Shown: positions 33,178-44,616 of the stretch, one piece after another
Position numbering within the stretch: position 1 is the stretch's first letter
Layout: each line of letters begins with the position of its first letter
NCBI GenBank assembly: GCA_014058105.1
Contig: JACGCM010002568.1
Span: 2,418,001-2,482,000, forward strand
Reading direction: 5' to 3'
Source of the DNA: Kingdonia uniflora
Lineage: Eukaryota > Streptophyta > Magnoliopsida > Ranunculales > Circaeasteraceae
Length of the DNA stretch: 64,000 nt
Program-made: the position numbers and the translations under genes
Notes under the pieces: generated by a model
Databases searched by the model: none
Seen by the model: only the letters and a program-made list of their open reading frames with translations
What the model was told of the DNA's origin: nothing

Positions 33178-35225
33178 TTTTTTTTTGCATAAAGTAAGAT
33201 TTATAAAAGGAAGGTTAGAATTGAGGGGAGGCAAAGCCAAGCCCAATGAACCCAAGAACAAACAAGATACTCAAGAAACTTTAGAGAATCTAAAATAGCA
33301 TACAAAGGGTTCTTATACTTATCTAAGAAATGCGGTCTGCCTTGGAAGCTTTTAATGTTGCCCTCAGGGAGTAGAAGCCCCTCTTTGATGCTTGAGAGGC
33401 TGAAAAATTTGTTACTTTCCAGCAGTGAGAGAATATGAGTTTCTCAAATAAGTTCTTCATTCTATTCCATCTTGCTCTTTGAGGCCAGGGGATTTGTTCC
33501 TTTGTAAAATCTGTGATAGCTGTTGGAGAATAAGATTCGATCCAGATATTTTTCCAATGAGTTTGGGTTGCCCAATATAAAGTGCCAATTATTGCTTCAC
33601 ATTCCGAGAAGAAAATATTTTTAATGCCAATCCCTTTTGTATGGACGCCAAGAACCTCCCATTTGTGATTTCTTGCCGCTGCACCAATTCCATCTTTACC
33701 CGGTGAACCAACCACAGCAGCCCCGTAGCTAATTTTTACTTCCTGGAAATAAGGAAGATCCCAAGTGCAGCTCTGAATTATGGGTAAAGGTCTGGCCTTT
33801 GTCGGAACTCCCAAAGCTGCAACTATTTGGAGTTCAAAGCAGTTATTCGTCATACACTTTTCTGAAAGACCTGCTACGTCTTTAACCGCCACAAAGATTT
33901 TCCTTTTTATATCGTTAAAACAGTAAGTAATCCCCTCGAAAAAAGCATCATTTCGAGCTCTCCAAAGAAGGTAAATGAGGTTAAGTACAACTACTTTCCA
34001 GATATCGGCAAGGTAAGAACTCAACTGGTCATATGTATCCAAGGCACTTTTTAGATTAGTGAAGCCTGCTTGGGTTCTGAACAAAGAGGCCATCCATTCC
34101 CAGATCTGAACGGACATTGGACAACGCCAAAACAGATGGTCCAAGGTCTCCAAGTTACACCTGCATAAAGAGGATCTTGAAACCATAATTATACCCCTTT
34201 TACAAAGAATATCCTCTATTGCAAAAGCATTGTTACAAAATTTCTAGGGGAAGGAAGCAATTCTGGGCAGAATAGCTTTGCTTTTGATATAGGAAAACCA
34301 CCAGACTTTGGGTCTGTGAGAGCTGACTTGATTATAAGCACTTTGCACTGAGAATTTTTGGTGAGGACAGTGCTTCCAGACTCGGATATCCTTTTCTGAA
34401 TCGTTAAGTGTAATTCTTTTAAGATCAATGCCAAGTGTAGCCAGGAATTCAACAATTTCAGGAGGGGCAACCTAAGAGTTTTGATGAATTATTTGGCTAA
34501 GATTTGCTTTGCAGTACTTCCAGATATCTGGTGTAATGTCCAGCATTTTAGTAATAGCAATATCAGATCCCCAACTATCTATCCAAAAATCAATATCCTT
34601 TCCCGAGCCAATGATCCACTTTGAGTTAGCTTTAACCGAGACAATAGCTTCCTTCAGTCTAGTCTAGATAGAGGAGTTTTTGTTATATTGAGTAAGAGAG
34701 CCTTCCTTGTTTAAGAACTTTTCTCTAAGAAAATTTGCCCAGGGATCTTAATCGTTGAGGAAAGCCCAGCCCAGCTTCATAACCATTGCCTGATTTATAT
34801 CTCTCATACCATGAATACCAATGCCCCCTTGTTTAGGATGCTTGCAAACTTTATTCCATTTGACTGTAAGGAACTTCTTGTTTGCTGGATCACCCGACCA
34901 CAAGAAATTTTTGATGATTCTTTCGCCTTCTTTAACAGCTATAATCGGCCACTTGTAAATAGCCATATTAAAGATTGGAAGACTTGTAAGAATGGATTGA
35001 ATAAGAATAACTCTGTTCTAAAAAGAAAGCATCTTACCGCTCCAACTAGTTGCCCTTGATCTGATTTTGTCAATAAGAGGAGCCACCGTTGCTTTTAAAA
35101 CTTGCCTAAGGCTCGTGATCCACATCTGCTTCGGTCCTCTCAGCATCGGACACGTCCTAGCCTCCAGTTTAAAATGAGTAATACTTGCCGCATCTACGTT
35201 ATTCTGCCCAACTCTATACCTACCA
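33178..35225 (-). mobile_element. 5'-truncated LINE inside the G2 antisense gene
   Basis: A poly(A) tail, read on the minus strand at 33187-33178, marks the 3' end. Coding remnants in order are the RT C-terminal region (about 35225-34750: LPIFNMAIYKWP, WSGDPANKKF, GGIGIHGMRDINQAMVMKLG), the RT zinc-binding segment (CRCNLETLDHLFWRCP near 34165-34115) and a plant LINE C-terminal RNase H (about 33740-33360). In that RNase H the first and third catalytic Asp positions read Tyr (ISYGAA, WIESYS), while the Glu (SECEA) remains. Frames are broken. The 5' border is approximate, and a target duplication was not convincingly found. Confidence 0.85.
33323..34186 (-). pseudogene. LINE ORF2 C-terminal fragment (zinc-binding RT tail and RNase H)
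   Basis: An open stretch of 287 codons, the longest surviving LINE reading frame here. Residues about 8-60 hold the zf-RVT-type Cys/His segment (CRCNLETLDHLFWRCP). Residues 150-280 form the RNase H fold (GSPGKDGIGAAARNHKWEVLG, SECEAIIGTLYWA). Loss of two catalytic Asp positions argues against activity. Upstream RT pieces lie in other frames to 35225. Confidence 0.8.
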
Positions 35226-36255
35226 CTCAACTATTGGACACACGTAGTTACATCGATTAAAAGTGGATCTATATCCACTAGGTTCTCAAAGATCTCTTCC
35301 TTATCAACATTTTGGGTAGGTTCAACCATTTTATGAACCTGAAAATTAGATTCCCTTTTTTAAATTAGAATAATATCATATATAATACATTATATATGGT
35401 CATATTTCAATCTCGCTACAGTTGTTGAGTTTAAACTCCAACTCATCATTATTTCTATTACTATCTTGTTCAACATTATTATATTAGTTATCGATACAAG
35501 TTTTATATCAAATTTTACTAAGTCCTAACATTGAGAACTATTTTATGTCCATATCTTATTCTACTCGAGTGTACAAGAATTACATAACTCTTTGAAGACT
35601 CTTCGTCAGCCATACGACTTCCTGCCAAAAAGAGCCGAATCCAATTTTTTTATTTTGCATTCTTTCTAGCACCAAATTCGGCCCAAATCAGCAGGAAATC
35701 TGGCACCACAACTGCAAATTTACTACGACATCAAATATACGAGAGAGAACGCCAAAATCCTACCGTAATACCTACGGCAACCGAACCACACACTCTCCCC
35801 ACATCATCAACAATTACCTCATACCCTTCTCTCCTAAACACTCCATTATCATTTTTGACACCTTTCCAGTATCACCCATACCCCCATGTCATCACATAAC
35901 ATAAGAATTTCTGGAAAACCTTTAAATTTCTATCATCAATTTCTTCCAAAATACAAACTAAAACTCAAATTCCTTCATACATCAAATTCTACAAGTTCTT
36001 ATCTACAATAGGTTACAACAGAATCGCGATACAATCAAACAAATATCGTATCGAACAAATTATCAAAATAGACACTAACCTTGAAGTTACGATGTTTCTA
36101 AATCACTTTGTTTGGCAAGCTTGGCCCTCTAGAACAAAATGACAATCTCCCCGTTACTGATAGTGGACAGAGACACAAGAGAAGAGCACAACGAGCTGGA
36201 ACTCAAACAAATTTTTTTAGAGTCAGTGGTGTGTGAACAGTTGCCAACTACGAGG

Positions 36256-36264
36256 CTATTTATA
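36256..36264 (-). promoter_or_regulatory. Third TATA-like site in the G2 antisense region
   Basis: TATAAATAG on the minus strand, 951-958 bp downstream of the previous box. A possible donor AAG/GTTAGTG near 36080 would splice to the acceptor at 35339. No MVxTR start was recognised after it. Confidence 0.35.
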
Positions 36265-36877
36265 AACCCCACACAACTGTTCGTTGTACCCCTTCGCGAC
36301 CATTTGAGTACTCGCACGTAACGCCTCATATGTCTCTTCTCGAAGTCTTTAACCCTTTGCCTCCTAAACACCAACAAGCTTATGCATTACTGCCTCAAAC
36401 CTTCCATAAATCCCTCTAACTCCTCTGTTATCTCCATCTTCACCGAAGAAGCTCTTATGTTAACAAAAAGGGATTGTACCACCAATTCTTTATACCTCAA
36501 AACATCACCTACCGGAGAGCACCTAGCCATTGTTCTACATACACCTACACCCATCTTTTCTTTTTTATTCCCCTCCTATATTCTCAGGACAGTTATAACC
36601 ACAATTCAAAATTTAAATAATGTTTGACAATACAACTACCCACACATTGAGCTACGATCACAATTCACTTATTCAGCATAACATTTTTTATTAATCATAA
36701 TTCAAATCATATTCGAGAAGACGGCTGAAATATACACAACAATACTTCGAGAACATTTTAGCTTTATAAAGGTCAATAACCCAATCTGACAAATGGATAA
36801 AGAAATTTATTTCAATCAACAGCAGAGTACAAGTTTATTCATTTATTACAAGCAAGGACAGCCAACAAGTCTACCTT

Positions 36878-37174
36878 TCAGCCGTTCCAAGTAGCGAAAA
36901 CATTTTTCTTCCTCACAAAGGTTTTGGCACGGGTCCTTAGACTGCTGACATGCTCTAGAGGACTCATAGTTTGTAGTTGGGAATTATGCAAAAAATCCTC
37001 TTCAACTACCTTTGCCTCCATCTCGTTCATCCCCTCATAATTGGGCTCCACCGATACCAACATTCGCCCATTTACACAGAGTTTAACAAAATACCGGTTC
37101 AGTAACTCCCAATACTTGTTGTGCACACGGTTGCAGAAAATATCCTCTTAAACTTGCGTCCTTGTCCTAACCGT
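36878..37174 (-). pseudogene. G2 antisense start module 2 (start mutated to ACG)
   Basis: The minus strand reads T-V-R-T-R-T-Q from 37174, where ACG stands in place of the expected ATG, 48 nt after a TATA box. After a frame change it continues (37126-36878) with ELLNRYFVKLCVNGRMLVSV and an acidic helix that parallels G0 module 2 (ELCEHYFRHLPYDAIL). It is a decayed copy of the same module. Confidence 0.5.
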
Positions 37175-37214
37175 CTCAACAAATTGACAATGACTTCCTC
37201 AAGCATACAAGGGG

Positions 37215-37222
37215 TATTTATA
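37215..37222 (-). promoter_or_regulatory. TATA box for G2 antisense module 2
   Basis: TATAAATA followed by CCCC on the minus strand, 48 nt before the ACG start remnant at 37174. Confidence 0.5.
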
Positions 37223-37602
37223 TGAAAAACTAAAGCTTTCAACACTCCCAAGACTCAAAACAACAATTACTATCCATTGGAATTCTGACGCCAAAGTCAA
37301 CCAAACTTCTTGGGATCCATTTCAGGGCCCTACACAGTCTACACATACAACTTCGAGATCCTATTCCAATTCACAACAATATAGTTCAACGTTTATTTTC
37401 CTCGAGATCCTATTTTTTCATTCCATTCGAGAAGAAAAGTTGTACATAATTTATGTCGATTAAAAATACGTTGGAACAAAATTAGAAGAATAAAAAATAT
37501 TTTTTCGTAAAAATACCAATACAAATTATATTTCTCGTACACCACTCATTACTTCGATAAACATTACATAAGGCCTACAAGTCCCTTTACATCAGGTACA
37601 CC

Positions 37603-38034
37603 TCATGTTGCTTCACAATGGAAAAACAGCCACTTCACGAAGGAAGCACATTCTTCCGCAAAGGAAATACAGCCACACCCTCCTCCTCTATAGCCACAAC
37701 CACCGCATAATCCAAGGGGATTGCAAAGATGACACCGGTCGGAGAAGCTCCTACAGCTAGCCCTGCCTGTCAAAGCATCTTCATCTTCCACATGGCCAAT
37801 AGCTAATTCGCGAAGACTATCAATGCGCTCTGCAGTCGTCAGCAACACGTAATGGCACTAGCACCAGAAGAAGAACTGCGCTTTAGCACACCCTGCCACC
37901 AATTCCGTCATTCCTTTATAGATCGGCTCCATAGGTTTCGGATACAATGACGACAGCGACAACCGGCCAAAATAAAATTCATTAAGCCCCCCATACTTGG
38001 CGTCAATATGCCCCATGAACTCATTATGCAACAT
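37603..38034 (-). pseudogene. G2 antisense start module 1 (Cys/Gly-rich end)
   Basis: ATG at 38034 (MLHNEFMGHIDAKYGGLNEF) lies 88 nt after a TATA box. One in-frame stop occurs near residue 59, directly before HYVLLTTAERIDSLREL, which aligns with G0, G1 and G3 module 1. The end is unusual: a Cys-rich stretch (CRSFSDRCHLCNPLGLCGG, then CGYRGGGCGC) that could bind metal but is not seen in the other copies. The stop makes it a probable pseudogene. Confidence 0.5.
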
Positions 38035-38114
38035 CTGAAATTATGTCATCACAATTTTCAAATGACTCCACCTTCACTATCTGCCGAAGAACACCTTCCT
38101 ATCTTTCTCCAATG

Positions 38115-38122
38115 TATTTATA
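38115..38122 (-). promoter_or_regulatory. TATA box for G2 antisense module 1
   Basis: TATAAATA on the minus strand, 88 nt before ATG at 38034 and about 200 bp from the 3' LTR. Confidence 0.55.
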
Positions 38123-38322
38123 GTGTCACTCTCCACATCTATTTACCACAGTCAAGCATTTTTCCATTTAATGCACATCGGGACCATGAAATGCCCAGGT
38201 TCATTTGACATTCCATCTTTGAAATGACAAATCACAGTTTTTATACAAAGTTTGAGAATCCTTTTAGAGTCTGATAGTCTTCTTGACGTAACAATAAGTA
38301 ATTGTGTCCAGAATGGGGTAAT

Positions 38323-38777
38323 TGTAGTAGCGTATTTCCCAAATTTGACAATGAGAAGCTAATAAAATTTAGTCGAAAATATTCTGTCATTTGAGAAGAT
38401 GTCACATCTGCGACTACAGAGTTTGACCCACTAAAAGTAGCCGTTACACTTGGTCAAATAGAGCCGTTGCAGGCAGACCCGCAAAGTTTGCCCACTATCC
38501 ACCAAAATAGGAAACTGTTTATTTTTTCACGTACAGGTAAAGAATGCGTTAATCCGATCCGCAACTCTATCATTCTCAAATATTTTCACGTACTTATTAT
38601 TTAGCAATTGTAATAATTAGCATCTAGTAGATTTTATACCTAAATCCTCCTCGAGGTCGTAGTTTTTCTTAGGTTTTATTGAGTTTCCACGTAAAGTCTT
38701 GTGTGCTTAAGTTTATAGTTGTAATTTCCTTACTGAAGTATTGGCGAAGTTTACCTTCTGAAAAATACACCATTACA
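38323..38777 (+). repeat. 3' LTR of G2 (455 bp)
   Basis: Starts TGTAGTAGC, ends CATTACA. It lacks a short TATA-proximal segment present in the 5' LTR (about 29155-29180). Confidence 0.9.
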
Positions 38778-38783
38778 AAGATG

Positions 38784-40137
38784 AACAAGCGAAATGATAC
38801 TGTAAGCAAAACTTTTTATTGATTCATAATACTTCGGTTACAACTGTGTTAGGTATCTGTGGTCGTCTTCTATTGTAGAAGACTGGCTGCATCATCTTCC
38901 AAGGTTTTGGTAGGGGTTTTTCACTTTCTATTATAAGGTAGTAGGATCCTTTGTCAGTTTTGTCATAGACGGCATATGGTCCATCCCAAGATTTAACCAA
39001 TTTTCCTATATTTTGAGGTTTTGAGGAGGGAGTAACTCTTCAAAGGGCCAATTCTTCGATTGTGAAGTTTTGAAGATGAACCCTTTTATTGTATGACCTC
39101 TCTAGTGAGTTGTGGTATCGACCAAGGTTAATCAGGGCTTGGTCTCAGGTTTCGTCGATCCATAGCATGTTGTAGGCAAGCTAAAGCTCATTCTCTTTAT
39201 CTAGGAGTTTTAGGTCCCTTGAAGGGAGCTTGAACTGAGTTGGTAGGACTGCATCGATTCTATATATGAGCAGAAGAGAAGTGCAACTTGTCGCTTTTCT
39301 TGGTATTATGCAATATGTCCAGATGACGTGTTGTAGCTCTTTAATACATCGTCCCTTCTTATCATTGACATGCTTATTAAAACCATTGACAATGGTTTTA
39401 TTGATGGTTTCGACCTGGCCATTACCCTATGGGTAGTATGGCATGGAGGGAGAAAGGATAATATTAATAATTTTTCAAGAATGTTCTGACCTTGCCTCCC
39501 ACGAACTGTGGGCCGTTATCGTATCAAATCATGTGAGGGCATCCGAATCGTATAATTACGTTCTCCCATAGGAACTTAATTACTTCTTCTTCTCTAGTTT
39601 TGCATAACAAAACCACTTCGACCCATTTGGTGAAGTAGTCTGTGGCGATGAGGACGTGTTCTCTTTTACCCACAACTTTTGGGAACGGGCCCGCTAGGTC
39701 GATGGCCCATCATTTTAAAGGCCAAGAAACTTTACTGCAGTAGAGATTTTGTAAAGGGCTCTTGATATCATGGCCGTGTCGCTGGTATTTATCGCAATGC
39801 TTCGCATATTCTTTGTCATATTTTTTCGTGTTCGGCCATAAGAGTCCCTGCATAACCGTGTGTAGCACCATAGATCATCCTACAGTATGTAATTTGCAGC
39901 TTCCTTCGTGTAACTCTATGATGATAGTAGTTCTTATTAAGATATGCATTTGAGGGTACTCCACTAGGGGTTCTCCAGTGTATACTACCTTTGAGGATAG
40001 TATACCTTCAAAAATTCTCTAATAATGATCGTTTTTCCTTCAGGTTGGTAGTTTTGTTGTTAAAATACGCTAGGAAGGTGGTGTACCAGTTGTTGGGATC
40101 GATACTCTCATCCCCCAATATTAATGGTATTAATTTT
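38784..40137 (-). pseudogene. G1 integrase
   Basis: On the minus strand: integrase core with DNGPQFVGGKV near 39520-39490, a GNGQVE-like helix near 39430-39400, then the C-terminal part with KLVKSWDGPYAVYDKTDKGS near 38995-38935 and the tail to about 38850. Several stops and frame changes. It continues the G1 second RNase H across the solo LTR insertion at 40138-41376. Confidence 0.75.
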
Positions 40138-41376
40138 TGATAAACACATTATTACTACATTTTTCATGCATCCAAATATATATTTTGGTTGTCCATCCTA
40201 TTTAATTATGTGTACTTAAGCATATTTGTTTGATTATAGCCAATGAAGATGAAGATTTGAAGCCAAGCTCTTAAAGTCATGTAAAAGTGTCTCTAGTAGT
40301 TCATAGCACAAAAATTCAAAGACACATTATATTTGGTCTCAAGATTGAAGAAATATATACACAAATATTCTTGTAGAATAAGATTAAAGAAGATATTGCA
40401 TCCAAGATCCTTAAAGATATTTTATATTGAAGATATATGCAAGAATTTTCATGAAGAAAAATCTCTATATCACTTAAGAGAAATATGCAAGAATCTTAGG
40501 TGACTGATTCTAATATTAAAAGAAATTACTGTGAAAATATTATTTAGAATTTAATGTATATTCTCTAGATTTGGGTTCCTTCTTCTATATAAAACGAACC
40601 CCCCAAATGTAATTGGGACATCTCATATTAAAAGGTAATAGTGAATAAAGTTAATTTTCTTTTTCTTCTTCTCTTTACTTTAAAATTTTGTTAATGTCTT
40701 CATTAGTTGTCAATGCGATGAAGTCCAAGAAGAGTAGCTAATATCCTAGTTAAGGCTAGGATAAGGCCTCTTTTCTTGGATGAGCAATAATTAGAATTAA
40801 TAAGGTTCTAATTTGTTTTCTCTTAATTCTTTATGATTAATAAGTTAGTGCATCATATTGAAGGCTTGACTATAGTTTCGGTTTGGTGTACGATATCTTT
40901 AGATAAAAACTAGTGCTACTAACTGTTGACTTGATTTTAAGATCTAAAAAGTTGAAACACTAAAGAACTCACTCAAGCCTAGCCATGGTTGAGTTAATAT
41001 TTCTTTAAAACATTCTTCACCATTACTTAAAAGCATAACCACTAAATGCTTGACCATAGATTTAGTACTTTATTTTCCAACATTGTATGTATCTTAACAC
41101 AAACATATGATGGGTAGAGATATTAGGATATATTTATATATCTATTAGTATTTTAAAATATAGGGGCCAAATTCAAACCTTAGCTCTCTGTTTCTCGCAT
41201 ATTTATTTATCTTCTTTTAGTGCTCCTTTGCATTAATCTAGAAAACTCAATTCGGCATTGAAGTGCTTGTTTACCCAACCTCCCTGTGGTTTGATCCTAC
41301 TCATCCTTACTATATCTTTACAATCGTACTTGAGTAGGTATTTTGTTTAAGGATCCTAAAAAAATTCCTTTTATCA
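40138..41376 (+). mobile_element. Solo LTR S2 (1239 bp) inserted in G1 pol
   Basis: Ends TGATAAA (40138-40144) and TTTATCA (41370-41376) are perfect 7-bp inverted repeats. Flanks are ATTTT (40133-40137) and ATTTC (41377-41381), a 5-bp duplication with one mismatch. A plus-strand TATA (CTATATAAAAC near 40590) gives orientation. The first 590 bp are repeated at 44030-44616. It splits G1 exactly between second RNase H and integrase. Confidence 0.8.
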
Positions 41377-42584
41377 ATTTCTATCTGGGCTATACTTAGG
41401 TGTTCGAGTACTTTGATATTGTGTTTTTTGTGGTTTGGACGGGCCTAACATTGCAGAAATATAGGCTAGAGCGTCGGCATGTCTATTTTCTCCTTGAGGG
41501 TAATGTGTTATCGAAGATTTTTTGGGGAACCAATCTATGCGCTGGCGAACGAGCTCTACATATTCAGCCATTCGATCGTTTGATTGGATTTTGCATGTAT
41601 AATATGTTTGAACAAGCTGCAAGTCAGTGAAGAAGGCAAACTTTAGCACGCCCAGTTTGAGGGCCATATCGAGGCTGTAGATTAGAGCTTCGTATTCAAC
41701 TTCGTTATTAGTACACTCGAAGTTGAGCTTGATTGCTTTTTCTAAATAATCGTTAGACGGTGTGACCAGTATAATACTTATTCCAGAACCATTATGGCCC
41801 ACAGAGCCATCATTGAATTGCTGCCATCCGGCATTAGAGTCTCATGCGCCACTTTGCTCAGTTTGATCGTCTGATATTTCATCTTTGTGATATTTTATCT
41901 TCGCACTAGAAAATCAGTGACTGTTTGGCCTTTCTAGGATATATGCTTCTAGAAGGTGATGTCGTATTTCACGAGATAGACGAACCATTACTATACTCAT
42001 CTTGAATTTTCTTTTATGGAAGGGACTTCTCGATGGGGATAGCTCATGATCACCCTTACTCGATGCATTTGGAAGTAGGGTTTAATCTTTTTGGATGTAT
42101 AAGCGAGGGTAAGTAGAAGTTATTCGAGTTTGGTATACCTAGTTTTTGGTGGGGTCAAGGTTTTGCTAATAAAGTATACTAGTTTTTTGATGCCTTGATT
42201 TGTTCGCATAAGGATCGGGCTTATAGATTTATCTGTAACTGCATGGTAAAGGGACAGTAGTTCACCTTCGACTGAGGTACTCATTACTGGTGGCAGGCTG
42301 AGGTAAGTCTTGAGCTCATGGAAAACTTGTTCACATTCTGTTATCTAATTGATGTCTGGGTTTATCTTCTTGGTTTTTAAGCTCCTTTATCGTAGAGGAG
42401 AGAGAATCGCCAGGTGCATCAATCTGAAGACTTGAAAATAAATCGATTGAGGGCTACAATTTTTCCTGCAGCCTTCTACACATTTCTATTTAATCGGGGA
42501 GGGGGCATATTGAGTAGGGCTTGAATTTGTGTGGTGTTAATCTCAATACTTCTTTCACTAATGAGGTTGCCGAGGAATTTTCTG

Positions 42585-42790
42585 GAAGAGACACTGAATT
42601 TGTACTTATTGAGGTTTAACTTCATGTTGTATGATCGAAGGATTGTAAAGACTTCGGTTAGTTCTTTAATATTGGTATGTTTGTGAAGAGACACCGAATT
42701 GGTACTTATTGAGGTTTAACTTCATATTGTATGATCGAAGGATTGTAAAGACTTTGGTCAGTTCTTTGATATGGGTATATTTGTGAAGAC
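42585..42790. repeat. 100-bp tandem duplication in G1 RT
   Basis: GAAGAGACAC..TACTTATTGAGG..TATGATCGAAGGATTG occurs at 42586 and again at 42686, so the minus-strand phrase RSYNMKLNLNKY is encoded twice. 100 is not a multiple of three, so it breaks the frame. Confidence 0.88.
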
Positions 42791-43453
42791 TTTTGTAGAG
42801 CATGTCATCGATATAGGCTTCGACTGAATTGCCCAACAATGGTTTGAACATCGTGGCAACTAGACGGTTATATATTGCGCTCAAATTTTTTAGCCTAAAA
42901 GATATGACGTTGAAACAATATTGCCCTTGTTTAGTAATGAAAGTAGCTTTAATTTGATCTTCAAATAGAAGGGGTCCCTAGTTATAGCCTGAGGCGGCGT
43001 CCATCATCGAGAGGCGCTCGTATCCATTTCTTGCGTCAAGGGGCACTGCAATAATAGGGAGGGTAAAGCTATCCTTTGGGGTATGTTTCTTGAGATCAGT
43101 GAAGCCTACGCAAACTCTAATTTTGCCATTCTTTTTGGGGGCAGCAACGATATTAGAGATCTTATCTGCATATTTAACCTCGTGGATGAAACCTGAAGCC
43201 AAAAGTTTTTCTACTTCGAGGTTGACCGTGTCTCAAATCTTAGGGGCTAGGGTGCATTTTTTCTATTTGACTGCAGTGCACTTGGGTATTAGATCGAGTC
43301 AATGACATGCAAGGGCAGGGTCAACTCTTGGCATTTCGTGGATAGTCCATGCGAGGACGCCTTTATTGCATCGAAGAAATATGGTAAGCTGTTGTGTTTC
43401 TTCGTCTGTCCGAAAACCTCCAATAAATGCTCCTCGTCCGGGGCTGTTGAGTT

Positions 43454-43455
<2 letters not shown>

Positions 43456-43489
<34 letters not shown>
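43456..43489. repeat. (TA)n microsatellite
   Basis: About 17 TA repeats inside G1. Confidence 0.95.
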
Positions 43490-43493
<4 letters not shown>

Positions 43494-44029
43494 CAGTCGG
43501 CTCGATGGTTGGTGGCTCGATAGGGGTAGTCGAAGGTGTAGTGAGGAGAAGTTGCTGTGATTGCTATGGTTTGACCAATTTTTAGGTTAGATCAATTTCG
43601 GGGTGTTCGTAGGATCGTGCTAGCCATTGGGATCCTTTCATGTCCCAGGTTCCGTTTGGGGTGGTAAATCACAGTACTTGGTGGTAGATCGAAGGATTTG
43701 CCTTTATGGCATGCAGCCAGTCGTGACCTAAGATACCAAGATATTTAGATTTCTTATCGACGACCAAGAAACTAGTTTGTAATGCCATCAGGCCGGTAGG
43801 GACAGACAAGCTAATTTTTTTGACTGCCACTTCCGTTAATCCGCTGAAATCTTTGAGTTCGATGTTAGCCAAGTTTATTTGGTCTATCATTTGCTTAGCT
43901 TTAAATGTTTAGAAAAAGAGGACATCGACAGCACTCCCTGTGTCGATAAACATCGGGTAGAGGAGGATGTGTTATATCTTGACCATGATGATCAAAGAAT
44001 AGGAGTGGGGGAATCAGACATGGGATATG

Positions 44030-44616
44030 TGATGAGCGCATAATTTAAACATTTTTAGCATACCTGAATATGTATTTTAGTCATCCATTTTATTTAATTT
44101 TGGGTACTTATGCGCATTTGTTTGATTGTAGCTATTGGAGATGGTTATTTAAAGCCAAACTCTTAAAGTCAAGTAAAAGTATCTCCAATAGTTCATAGCA
44201 CAAAAAGTCAAAGACACAATATATTTGGTTTTAAGATTGAAGAAATATATACAAAAATATTCTTGGAGAATAAGATCAAAGAAGATATTACATCCAAGAT
44301 CCTTGAAGATATTTTATATTGAAGATATATGCAAGAGTTTCCATGAACAAAGATCCCTACATCACTTAATGAAGTTATATGCAAGAATCTTAGGTGATTT
44401 GTTATAATATTAAAAAAAATTATTACAAAAATATTCTTAAGAATTTAATGTATAATTTATAAATTTGGGTTCCTTCTTCTATAAAAGGAACCATCCCCCC
44501 ATTGTAATTGGGCATCTCATATTGGAGCAAGTTTAGAAGAAATAAACTCTTAGTTTTATTTAATTGTCTCCTCTCTCTATTATTTTCTTTTATAAATAGT
44601 TAGCTAGTTCATGCAA
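44030..44616 (+). repeat. Truncated LTR of the S2 family
   Basis: Starts TGATGAGCGCAT and runs co-linear with 40138-40730 (CTTAAAGTCA.GTAAAAGT.TCTC, GATATTTTATATTGAAGATATA, GGGTTCCTTCTTCTAT). Similarity ends near 44616-44635, where the Copia LTR begins. The other half of this LTR is not in the window. Confidence 0.75.

Larger units (their letters stand above)
31989..35338 (-). pseudogene. G2 antisense gene, main part, split by a LINE
   Basis: The minus strand, opposite to G2 pol, carries the antisense gene. After an AT-rich intron ending TTTTCAG, the exon at 35338 opens GTTCATAAAATGGTTGAACC, like the G0 exon at 1107 (GTTCAGTATG). ATG at 35329 gives MVEPTQNVDKEEIFENLVD. The LINE at 33178-35225 interrupts it. 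It resumes with an acidic run (Asp-Val-Glu-Glu-Glu-Glu-Gly), Tyr-Gly-Ile-Pro-Asp-Asn-Ile-Arg-Leu (about 33080-33050) and the shared domain at 32957-32637 ([36 protein letters not shown]). A basic Lys/Arg segment follows (32330-32000). The C-terminal coiled coil present in G1 and G3 is missing, lost with the end of integrase. Confidence 0.6.
28952..38778 (+). mobile_element. G2: plus-strand Tat-lineage element nested in G1
   Basis: LTRs at 28952-29422 and 38323-38777 are co-linear. AGATG flanks the left LTR (28947-28951) and recurs at 38779-38783, one base after the right LTR's ACA, giving a plausible 5-bp duplication. Interior order: primer site, deleted gag/protease, RT, RNase H, second RNase H, truncated integrase, antisense gene (minus strand) with a LINE inside, antisense start modules, 3' LTR. 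It interrupts G1 between that element's tandem array and integrase. Confidence 0.88.
41377..43900 (-). pseudogene. G1 protease, RT and second RNase H
   Basis: Minus-strand pieces in order: protease-like region (43890-43669; SFLVVDKKSKYLGILGHDWL), RT (43202-42470; SNIVAAPKKNGKIRVCVGFT, MMDAASGYN, catalytic YIDDML near 42815-42798), a degraded RNase H and connection (42470-41880), and the second, archaeal-type RNase H (41802-41377; SGISIILVTPSNDYLEKAIK, ECTNNEVEYEALIYSL, YPQGENRHADALAYIS). A 100-bp tandem duplication after the catalytic motif shifts the RT frame. Presence of two RNase H domains is the Tat hallmark. Not functional. Confidence 0.8.
24150..44029 (-). mobile_element. G1: minus-strand Tat-lineage Ty3/Gypsy element, 5' end missing, with nested insertions
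   Basis: From its 3' end at low coordinates the order is: 3' LTR (24150-24746), polypurine tract, antisense gene (25006-27790, plus strand), four-unit tandem array, nested element G2 (28952-38778), integrase (40137-38784), solo LTR insertion (40138-41376), second RNase H, RT and protease (43890 down to 41377). Gag, primer site and 5' LTR are not visible; the element stops where an unrelated LTR begins at 44030. The second RNase H next to integrase (TNNEVEYEALIYSLDMALKL at about 41650-41710) marks the Tat lineage. Coding regions are broken. Confidence 0.85.

Noticed and set aside
33178..35240. Target duplication TCGAT(C/T)A around the LINE
   Set aside because: Short, imperfect and not at equivalent distances from the LINE ends; not reliable.
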